A DNA stretch of 64,000 nt, taken from Bacillota bacterium. GTDB taxonomy: Bacteria; Bacillota; Desulfotomaculia; Desulfotomaculales; Pelotomaculaceae. The stretch's first letter is position 1, and each line of letters opens with the position of its first letter. The position numbers and the translations under genes were made by a program. This document shows positions 39,150 to 46,070 of the stretch, one piece after another. Under the pieces are notes generated by a model. It saw nothing but the letters and a program-made list of their open reading frames with translations, was not told the DNA's origin and ran no database searches. The stretch is from the NCBI GenBank assembly GCA_029555205.1, contig JAKPTB010000080.1, positions 62,001 to 126,000 on the forward strand, in the 5' to 3' direction.

Positions 39150-39461
39150 ATGGAGCTAACATGGACAGATAAAAATGGAAAAATTATTGTCAGCTTATTT
39201 GAACGAATTGACAGCAACACTTCTCCATCATTGGAAAAAGATTTGAATGAGCTGCTTGCTCAGGGATATAGGTCAATTGTTCTTGATTTCATGAAAACGT
39301 CCTATGTCAGTAGTGCTGGTTTGCGGGTCTTTCTGGGGGTGGCCAAAAAGCTGCTTGGGAGTGGAAAGCTGCAACTTATTAACCTTAACAGTAATGTATA
39401 TAAGGTTTTCAAACTTACCGGCTTCACCACCATTTTTGATATCCTGCCTTATTCTGGTTAG
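39150..39461 (+). CDS. STAS-domain protein (anti-sigma-factor-antagonist type)
   Basis: The 103-residue single-domain STAS protein is related to SpoIIAA/RsbV. The phosphorylation-loop region is YVSSAGLRVFL; S55 aligns with the phosphorylated Ser of SpoIIAA (the preceding Asp is replaced by Ser). An ATG with GAGGTG 6 nt upstream gives this length; the frame is open 25 codons further without a ribosome-binding site. It is followed after 14 bp by the metallo-beta-lactamase/kinase-like gene, with which it very likely works. No sigma factor gene is next to it. Confidence 0.85.
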   Translation: MELTWTDKNGKIIVSLFERIDSNTSPSLEKDLNELLAQGYRSIVLDFMKTSYVSSAGLRVFLGVAKKLLGSGKLQLINLNSNVYKVFKLTGFTTIFDILPYSG

Positions 39462-39475
39462 TTAAGGAGATTGTG

Positions 39476-41197
39476 ATGCTGAAAGATAAGAAATGGCAAA
39501 ATATTCCAGGAGCCTTGCAGGCGGATATTTTTCCGGTGCTTCGCAAGCCCGATGTTATTTGTTCCAACTCCTATATCATCAGAACCCCGCAAAAGATAGT
39601 GATTATAGACCCCGGTTCACTACCGGAACAAATGGCGTTGTTGAAAGAGGCTTTAAGGGAGGATTTAAATCAGCAGATTAGACCCATTTATATTTTTTTT
39701 ACACACTGCCATGTTGACCATTGCTACCAGGCCCTGATCGTCAACGAGCTGTCTAAAGTTACCCGGGTATTTCTGGCAGCTCAGGAAAACGGTGTTTCAG
39801 CTCTCCGGAACAGGGATTTGCGGCGGACTGCAGCCGCTTTTCACCGCAAAGAGTTGCCCGTCACAGAGATAGATATTGAACTCCTGTCCAATGAGGATAA
39901 ACTTCACTGCGGAGAAAAGGAACTGATTCTCGCCGGTGGGAACCGTTTACTTATCTTGACTGATTTGTATCCCCTCAAAGAAGGCAGGGTGTTCCCCCGT
40001 CAGAAGATCTCTATCAGTGAAAAGGACGTAATGGAGATTTTTCATACACCGGGGCATAGTGCCGACAGCATTTGCCTTATGATCGGGGATGTTCTTTTCC
40101 TCGGTGACCTGACCTTTGCCGGAAACAGCGGCATCGCCGGCATATCCGGCTGGAATCAAAAGGACCTGGTTAATACTCTGGAAGGCCTGATCGATTTAAT
40201 TAATGAGCGCCGGATCGGGCTAATCTGTCCCGGCCACGGCTGGCTTATTCCGGGAGATAAAGCTGTTGCAATTCTGCAAAAACAGCTTCGTATAGCCGGT
40301 AACCTGACCAATATCCGGGAATGGGATCTGGCGGCGTTCCGGGAGGTTTCCCAGTACGCCCTTGAAATGCTAGCTGATGTCAATGATATGGTCGCAATAA
40401 TAGCAGGCCGCCTGTATTACCTGGCTTATTATCTGGAGGAACTGGGCGAGCCCGCAGAGGCCCAGAAATACCGGGAGTTTATTAGTCTGGAGGCCATTGA
40501 AGAGCTGCTGGACGAGTACGACAACTGTGCCAGTGCTCTGCAAAGGGGTGAAATATATGACAATATCATGGTGCTGAAAACAACCCGGTTGCTGGAGAAG
40601 ATACAGGCACTTTTGAATGAGGGAAAACTGGAATTGATTATGGACAAGTATTTCATGAGGAGGGCAAACCGCCTTTTCTCTGACTTTTTTATCGTATCCA
40701 GTGGACGGTTCCTTGATATAACCCTGACCAACGGCAACATTAATGACTTGCTGGGAGAACTCCTGGCCGAGATTAAAAAGAAACAGTATAATGAAGATTA
40801 TATTTTTGAGGTTCTCGATGATGATGAGCTCTACTTGGAAGCACTGTCCACACGGATTGCCTTTCAACCAGTCCTGCAGGAAGTAAAATGGAGCTTCAAC
40901 CCGGGAGATGTGGCCCCGGTAAGGTTGAATCCCGAAAGGTTTGCAGAGGCTTATACCGGATTGCTGGAGGATATCGCCAGTCTTGAAGTGCCTGATTTAA
41001 GGATTGCCACTGTCCTTCAGGAGCAGGGGGTCGTGGTCCGGACCGACAGCATTAACGGCATCCCTGAAGGAGTATTCAACGAAAAAAGATTCAACGCCCA
41101 CCGGCGTAGAATTGAATTGGCGGGGGGACAGCTTCAAAAAGTAACCGGCGGTGGAAAGGTCCGGTTTGATATTACCTTTTCTGCAGCTGCCCGGTAA
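39476..41197 (+). CDS. Metallo-beta-lactamase-fold protein with helical linker and degenerate HATPase-like C-terminus
   Basis: This 573-residue protein has an N-terminal metallo-hydrolase domain with full metal motifs: THCHVDH (H77, H79, D81, H82), TPGHS (H194), LGD (D211) and PGHG (H254). A helical region spans about 265-400. The last 130 residues look like a worn histidine-kinase ATPase domain: an N-box-like LNPERFAEAYTGLLEDI (N485), DSINGIP (524-530), and GGGKVRFDITF at the end. This is my reading of weak motifs. Start at ATG with AAGGAG 6 nt upstream. It forms an operon with the STAS gene and ends at a terminator. Substrate unknown; a sensor acting on the STAS partner is a reasonable guess. 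Confidence 0.75.
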   Translation: MLKDKKWQNIPGALQADIFPVLRKPDVICSNSYIIRTPQKIVIIDPGSLPEQMALLKEALREDLNQQIRPIYIFFTHCHVDHCYQALIVNELSKVTRVFLAAQENGVSALRNRDLRRTAAAFHRKELPVTEIDIELLSNEDKLHCGEKELILAGGNRLLILTDLYPLKEGRVFPRQKISISEKDVMEIFHTPGHSADSICLMIGDVLFLGDLTFAGNSGIAGISGWNQKDLVNTLEGLIDLINERRIGLICPGHGWLIPGDKAVAILQKQLRIAGNLTNIREWDLAAFREVSQYALEMLADVNDMVAIIAGRLYYLAYYLEELGEPAEAQKYREFISLEAIEELLDEYDNCASALQRGEIYDNIMVLKTTRLLEKIQALLNEGKLELIMDKYFMRRANRLFSDFFIVSSGRFLDITLTNGNINDLLGELLAEIKKKQYNEDYIFEVLDDDELYLEALSTRIAFQPVLQEVKWSFNPGDVAPVRLNPERFAEAYTGLLEDIASLEVPDLRIATVLQEQGVVVRTDSINGIPEGVFNEKRFNAHRRRIELAGGQLQKVTGGGKVRFDITFSAAAR

Positions 41198-41282
41198 CAC
41201 CAGATCAAGGGATAGACTTACCATGCTGCTGAAGCAGAGGAAATTGTACTTCATCAAATTGTATATCGATAAGATACGACGC

Positions 41283-41323
41283 AAAAAACACCTGTTGAGA
41301 GATTAATTCGACAGGTATTTTTT
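41283..41323 (+). terminator. Terminator after the metallo-beta-lactamase-fold gene
   Basis: AAAAAA-C-ACCTGT (41283-41295) pairs with ACAGGT-A-TTTTTT (41311-41323) with one mismatch and a 15-nt loop, ending in a T-run. It ends the STAS operon. Confidence 0.75.
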
Positions 41324-41353
41324 GTGTATTCTTTTCATGGAATTTATAATATA

Positions 41354-41382
41354 TTGATACCTCTAATCAAAAGGTATATAAT
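41354..41382 (+). promoter_or_regulatory. Sigma-A promoter with operator-like dyad before the PadR gene
   Basis: TTGATA (41354-41359) and TATAAT (41377-41382) are 17 bp apart, a near-consensus promoter. An inverted repeat ATACCT (41357-41362) / AGGTAT (41372-41377) lies across the spacer, and AGGTATAT recurs at 41396-41403. Such a dyad is a natural site for the PadR repressor encoded downstream. Confidence 0.75.
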
Positions 41383-41462
41383 ACATCTTAATTGGAGGTA
41401 TATAAGTCTTAAAAGAAGTACTTTCATGACCTTAATGCCTTAAGAAAGGAATGGTTATAATT

Positions 41463-41801
41463 GTGAAAGTAGATAAAGAGCTTTCAAAAGGCAGCCATGA
41501 AATTATTATACTAAAAATGCTTAGTCGAAAAGATATGTATGGTTATCAGTTAATACAAGAGATGGAGATGCTAACTGATGGCGTTTTTAGTATGAGTCAG
41601 GGTAGCCTTTACCCGTTATTGCATTTGTTAGAGAAACGAAAGTTAATCGATTCTTATGAAAAAATGTGCGAAGGCAGAAAGCGCCGTTACTATCGCTTGA
41701 CGAACGAAGGTAAGGCCGCCCTGTTGGTAAAAGAAAAAGAATGGGATAAATTTACAAAGGCAGTGAGACGAGTATTGGAGGGGCCGGCTTATGAGGTTTG
41801 A
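41463..41801 (+). CDS. PadR-family transcriptional regulator
   Basis: The 112-residue winged-helix protein has the PadR pattern: KGSHEIIILKMLSRKDMYGYQL, then GSLYPLLHLLEKRKLI and RRYYRLTNEGKAAL. PadR proteins usually repress nearby membrane or efflux genes. The frame opens at an ATG (41451) that directly abuts the ribosome-binding site. The GTG at 41463 gives the typical KVDKEL N-terminus and is preferred. It overlaps the next gene by 11 nt. Confidence 0.9.
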   Translation: MKVDKELSKGSHEIIILKMLSRKDMYGYQLIQEMEMLTDGVFSMSQGSLYPLLHLLEKRKLIDSYEKMCEGRKRRYYRLTNEGKAALLVKEKEWDKFTKAVRRVLEGPAYEV

Positions 41802-42084
41802 TTGGATGGATGAATATGCTGAATTTGTTCTCTGTGAAATTAAAAACCCTAAATATGCTGAACGTGTAAAGGATGAAATTGTTATACACTTGCAGGATTT
41901 ATATGCTGATTTACTAAAACAAGGTTTGGATCAGAAAGCTGCGCAAGCGCTATCAATACAGAACATGGGGGATTTGAAAGATTTACAAAGACAATATAAA
42001 CAAGCTTCCAGATTTATTGGTGTTCGGTTAAGCCATAAATATACCATTAGTAGACAAATGTGGCTAAGTATCCCTGGAAATTAG
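41791..42084 (+). pseudogene. Permease-prefix-domain protein, probably truncated by the IS
   Basis: These 97 residues show the helical permease prefix (HAAS/DUF1700-like) domain that follows PadR genes in Firmicutes, with a YAERVKDEIVIHLQDLYADL core and an AQALSIQNMGD segment. Such proteins normally continue into membrane segments. Here the frame stops soon after the prefix, about 100 bp before the transposase gene. A membrane-protein fragment appears on the other side of the IS, which suggests one gene split by insertion. The last 20 residues may be IS-derived. Confidence 0.6.
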
Positions 42085-42135
42085 GTTACGAAAAATATCG
42101 AAATTGCTCTATATGAAGAAGGAACAGAACCCTAT

Positions 42136-42183
42136 CATTGTGGAATTCTTCTCCAAATACCTTTATGAGGGGGTTCCACATTG
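42136..42183 (+). promoter_or_regulatory. Fold-back hairpin over the transposase start
   Basis: CATTGTGGAA (42136-42145) and TTCCACATTG (42174-42183) pair at 9 of 10 positions. The right arm contains the TTG start codon and the loop contains the GAGGGGG ribosome-binding site. In a read-through transcript this would hide the start. Similar hairpins limit transposase synthesis in several IS elements. Confidence 0.55.
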
Positions 42184-43560
42184 GCATCAATTCCTAAAAA
42201 TATCAAACCACATGAAATAGAAAACGTCCTGAACAAAATGTTCTCCCCAGAATGGCTTAGAGACACCGCAACCAAAGTCGGCTTTATCCAGCGCAACCGG
42301 AAAATCGACCCGGTCACCTTTTTTTGGGTTGTAGTGCTCGGCTTTGGAGTTGGGATGCAACGCACCCTCGCCTCCTTAAGAAGGGCTTACGAGGCCGCGT
42401 CAGCTGAAACACTCGTGCCATCTTCTTTTTATGACCGCTTCAGTAACGGACTGGTTGCCTTTCTTAAAGAATGTTTGGCACACGGGATCGCAGAGCTTTC
42501 CAGGCACACCAGTCTCTCGCTTTCAGATAAACTAAAGGGATTCAAGGACCTGGTAGTTTCAGACGGTTCAATTATCAGGCTACACGATAAACTAGCCGAA
42601 GAATTCCCAGGAGCAAGGGGCAAGGCCGAACTCAAAATCCATGTTGCTACGGGGATCACTAGCAATACCAAGACCATTGCCATTTATTCCGGCAAAACCG
42701 CCGAAGTCAAGACTATGCGCATCGGGCCTTGGGTGAAGGACAACATTCTTCTATTTGACCTCGGATACTTCAAGTATGAACTATTTAGCAAAATTAGAGA
42801 CAACGGCGGCTACTTTGTAAGCAGGCTTAAAAAATCTGCCAACCCTACCATAGTTTCCGTAGTGCACTCTCACCGGGATGAAACAAGCGACCTTGCTGAC
42901 AAAAAGCTTAAGGATATACTCCCCCAACTGAAGCAGGAAGTAATCGACGTCGAGGTAGAGATCTCCTTCAAAGGAAACGCATCTAAAAACAAAAAAGCCA
43001 AAAAAGAAGATTCGTTCGAGATCTATAATCCCAGGGGCAACGCGCCTAAGGTTAAAGAGACATTCCGGCTAGTAGGAATAATAGATAAGGAAACCAAGAA
43101 ATACCATTTCTATCTCACCAAAATCAGCCCGGAAAAGCTTACGGCAGAAGACGTGGCGCTACTATACAGGGCACGCTGGAGTGTGGAGCTTCTTTTCAAG
43201 GAATTAAAAAGCCTTTATAAGTTGGATGTAATTTCCAGCGGGTCGCCTGCCGTAGTGGAGTCACTGGTGCTGGTGGCCATGCTAACCCTGGTAGTAAGCC
43301 ATCGACTGCTGAACCATATGCGACTTCTGATTCCGGAGAAAAGCTCCCGTTTTACCCCTCTGCGCTGGGCAGAGTCGTTTTACGCTATTGCACCGGTTAT
43401 TATGGGGCGTGTACTCAAACTTGCCGGCATTAATGATGACCCGCTTCAGCTTATTATTTACTTTATGAGCGAGGGTATTGATCCTAACGTCAACAGGGAA
43501 CGACTGTTGTCACCCTGGGTAAAAGCTGCTAATTCCCAGGGACTAATTACCAATAGTTAA
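42181..43560 (+). CDS. IS4-family transposase
   Basis: The 459-residue DDE transposase shows the first Asp in VVSDGS (about residue 122), the second in LFDLGYF, and the Glu in the C-terminal YRARWSVELLFKELKSLY, the Y-R-E-K signature of IS4. It looks intact. A stretch rich in Lys and Asn (KGNASKNKKAKKE) lies in the insertion region between the second Asp and the Glu. TTG start with GAGGGGG upstream. Confidence 0.92.
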   Translation: MASIPKNIKPHEIENVLNKMFSPEWLRDTATKVGFIQRNRKIDPVTFFWVVVLGFGVGMQRTLASLRRAYEAASAETLVPSSFYDRFSNGLVAFLKECLAHGIAELSRHTSLSLSDKLKGFKDLVVSDGSIIRLHDKLAEEFPGARGKAELKIHVATGITSNTKTIAIYSGKTAEVKTMRIGPWVKDNILLFDLGYFKYELFSKIRDNGGYFVSRLKKSANPTIVSVVHSHRDETSDLADKKLKDILPQLKQEVIDVEVEISFKGNASKNKKAKKEDSFEIYNPRGNAPKVKETFRLVGIIDKETKKYHFYLTKISPEKLTAEDVALLYRARWSVELLFKELKSLYKLDVISSGSPAVVESLVLVAMLTLVVSHRLLNHMRLLIPEKSSRFTPLRWAESFYAIAPVIMGRVLKLAGINDDPLQLIIYFMSEGIDPNVNRERLLSPWVKAANSQGLITNS

Positions 43561-43651
43561 CAGATATGGTAAACCGATCACGCATGCTTCCAGATTATAT
43601 TATACAAAACGTGACTGTTTTATAGATTTAAGTAAGCTGTGTTTTGGTTGG

Positions 43652-44113
43652 TTGATTGTTCTATCTATGTATATATTGGTATTTATTATTTTTGGTTTGT
43701 ATGTAAAGTACGATTCTGCGATGCTTTTAGACCAGTTTTATGTTACAAACTTTGTCGAAAGTCCCCACCTGAAACATGTTTTAGGTATCTTATTGATAGT
43801 TTTCCCCTATGCATTTGCTGCATTGTATTATTCATTTTTTTGCAAAGGAAAAAGCAAGCCTTTTTATGCGTTAGGTATTTTATTTCCCTGTATTGCGGAA
43901 AAAATTTTTATATATTTGCTGAGTGCGTTTATTTATGGCATTAATCCTTTATATGTTACTTATGTTATGCAAAATATCAGCGGTATTATCGGCGATCCGA
44001 CAGCTCCTTTTTTTAGTTGGGGCTATGTGTTAGGTGGAGTGATACTATCTTTGATTATAATCATTTTCTTGGATAAATCTGAAAGGCGCACAACGCAAAA
44101 GCAACTCCTTTGA
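43652..44113 (+). pseudogene. Membrane-protein fragment after the IS
   Basis: The frame stays open from the transposase stop (43559) to 44113 and encodes four hydrophobic segments: about WLIVLSMYILVFIIFGL, VLGILLIVFPYAFAALYY, a long one around FIYLLSAFIY, and VLGGVILSLIIIIF. No ribosome-binding site precedes the TTG at 43652 or the first ATG, so it reads as a 5'-truncated gene. It may be the membrane part of the permease-prefix gene on the other side of the IS. I do not recognise the family. Confidence 0.55.
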
Positions 44114-44400
44114 CGCGCCCGACAAAGCAGCGGGAAGCGGAAGCAATTGCTGGAAATCGTCATCAACGGCGCGGGTATCCTGGACATTCCCCGAACTAAC
44201 TGTTGAAATGTTACGCAAGAACAGAAAAACGGCGTGACCCTTAGGCCACACCGTTCCCTGCTAATATACTTCCTTATTGACGCCGGCATTTTAACCGGGC
44301 GGCTATTTATTTCTATTTCCAAAGGGCAGGCAGTTTAAAGAACGGCAGCATTGTCCGGTTATTTGACGGGTTGTCCGGTTGCCTGGTCGCCTGAGCGGGC
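44114..44400. other. Gap with decayed sequence before trpS
   Basis: No gene is supported. The stretch holds an imperfect stem (ACGGCGTG 44229-44236, CACACCGT 44247-44254) and a 10-bp direct repeat TTGTCCGGTT (44351-44360 and 44371-44380). The trpS transcript may end at the stem. The higher GC here marks the return to the backbone. Confidence 0.4.
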
Positions 44401-45375
44401 TTAAATATTCCAGTAATCCAGTCCCACGTTGTGACGGGCCCGCTCCAGGTAGATAGAGGCCACTTCCCTGGCTTTGCGGGCTCCCTTGCGCATAGTTTCT
44501 AAAACAAACTGCTTGTCCTGTGCCAGCCGCTTCCTCTCTTTTCTGTAGGGTTCGAAATATTCCCAGATTAAGCTGAACAGTTCCTTTTTGACAACTCCGT
44601 ATTTAAGGCCCGGGGTAAGGAACCGCTCCTTTAAGGCTATTTTTTCCCTGGGGTCCAGGAAGAGCGAGTAAAGCTTGAAAAGGACATTTCCTTCCAGTGG
44701 CTTGGGCTCATCCACCGGGGTTGAATCAGTAACAATGCGCATCACCTTTTCCCGCAGGGTTTTTTCATCGGCAAAGATTTCAATGGCGTTGCCGTAGGAT
44801 TTAGACATCTTCTGTCCGTCAATGCCCGGCACCACGGCAGAATCTTCCTCAATATCCGCCTCCGGGATGATGAAAGTTTCACCGTAGGTGTGATTGAACC
44901 GTATGGCAATATCCCGGGCTATTTCCAGGTGCTGCTTCTGGTCCTTGCCTACAGGCACCTTTTCTCCGCCGAAAAGCAGGATGTCGGCAGCCATCAGCAC
45001 GGGATAGGAAAACAGGCCGTTGCTGGCGGGGATTCCCTTGGCAGTTTTATCTTTGTAGGAGTGGCTTCGTTCCAGGAGGCCCACTCCAGTTACGTTGGAG
45101 AGCAGCCAGGTCAATTCCGTTACTTCCGGAACATCTGATTGGATCCAGAAAACCGATTTGTCCGGGTCCAGTCCCAGGGCCAGGAAATCACAGGCCGCTT
45201 CATAGGTCTGCCGGCGCAGGGATTCAGCATCGAAGACCGTTGTAAGGGCATGGTAATTGACCAGAAAGCAGAAGAGCTCGTTGTTTTCCTGGTAATCGAT
45301 CATTCTTTTCATCATTCCAAAGTAATTTCCCAGGTGTAAAGAACCAGAAGTTTGAATCCCTGAAAGAATACGCAA
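44401..45375 (-). CDS. trpS: Tryptophanyl-tRNA synthetase
   Basis: This class I synthetase charges tRNA-Trp. The 324-residue protein has the HIGH-like motif SLHLGNYFG (about 12-20) and KMSKS in GQKMSKSYGNAI near 190. TTG start with AGGAGG 9 nt upstream. No T-box leader is visible; only 80 bp separate it from the next gene. Confidence 0.97.
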   Translation of the reverse strand: MRILSGIQTSGSLHLGNYFGMMKRMIDYQENNELFCFLVNYHALTTVFDAESLRRQTYEAACDFLALGLDPDKSVFWIQSDVPEVTELTWLLSNVTGVGLLERSHSYKDKTAKGIPASNGLFSYPVLMAADILLFGGEKVPVGKDQKQHLEIARDIAIRFNHTYGETFIIPEADIEEDSAVVPGIDGQKMSKSYGNAIEIFADEKTLREKVMRIVTDSTPVDEPKPLEGNVLFKLYSLFLDPREKIALKERFLTPGLKYGVVKKELFSLIWEYFEPYRKERKRLAQDKQFVLETMRKGARKAREVASIYLERARHNVGLDYWNI

Positions 45376-45455
45376 TCCCGAAATCCTCCTTTATAACACC
45401 ATATCTGTTAAATATAGTCTTGTTTATTATGACAGGTATTAAGCTTTAAGTTGTT

Positions 45456-46070
45456 CTAATATCCGGCCAGGGCAAAGAAAAAATTGGCAATGGGAGAAAC
45501 GACAAAGCGGAAAAGCACCTGGATTGCCCCGGTGAAGATCAGGATAATTAATATTATAATACCGTAAGTCTCCAAATGATATAGCCATTTTTGTTCTCCG
45601 GGAAGGATCCCTGCCAGAATTTTTGAGCCGTCCAGGGGAGGTATGGGGAGCAGGTTGAATACAGCCAGAACCACATTGATCAGGATCATGTAATACATAA
45701 TCTGGACAAAGTAAGGCAGTCCCAGGTTCCCGAAGGCGCCTAAAAGCAAAGCGGAGAGAAAGGCCAGGAGCAGGTTGGTGGCCGGCCCCGCCAGGGAGAT
45801 CAGGAGCATGCCCTGACGGATGTCTCCTTTCAAATTATACGGGTTGACGGGAACCGGTTTAGCCCAGCCGAAACCGGCTAGGAATAAGAGTAAAAATCCA
45901 ATGGGGTCCACATGGGCCAGGGGGTTGATGGTCAACCGCCCGTGGTACCGGGCGGTATGGTCTCCGAGCCGGTCGGCAACCAAACCGTGAGCGTACTCGT
46001 GAAAGGTAAGTCCGAGAATAATAGCCGGCAGCATCAGAGCCATGCTGTGTAAACTGGGTAAATTAAACAC
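45456..46070 (-). CDS. M50-type site-2 protease family membrane protein
   Basis: The 204-residue integral membrane protein has the zinc-binding HEYAHG (about 24-29) and the second ligand motif in NLLPIPPLDGSKIL. It is a compact M50B protease with no PDZ or CBS domain; the substrate is unknown. It overlaps the preceding gene by 8 nt, so the two are translationally coupled. Confidence 0.9.
   Translation of the reverse strand: MFNLPSLHSMALMLPAIILGLTFHEYAHGLVADRLGDHTARYHGRLTINPLAHVDPIGFLLLFLAGFGWAKPVPVNPYNLKGDIRQGMLLISLAGPATNLLLAFLSALLLGAFGNLGLPYFVQIMYYMILINVVLAVFNLLPIPPLDGSKILAGILPGEQKWLYHLETYGIIILIILIFTGAIQVLFRFVVSPIANFFFALAGY

Larger units (their letters stand above)
42085..43560 (+). mobile_element. 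IS4-like insertion sequence (ends not resolved)
   Basis: A single transposase gene flanked by short non-coding arms interrupts an AT-rich PadR/membrane gene group. I could not identify convincing terminal inverted repeats or a target-site duplication by eye, so the limits are approximate. The right end may extend a few tens of bases past 43560. Confidence 0.65.

Noticed and set aside
42085-43640. Terminal inverted repeats of the IS
   Set aside because: Several alignments of left and right flanks gave only short, gapped matches; none is convincing enough to mark ends.
44114-44260. Remnant of a gene after the membrane fragment
   Set aside because: One frame reads as a plausible short peptide (LLEIVINGAGILDIP), but it is interrupted by stops and I cannot assign a family.
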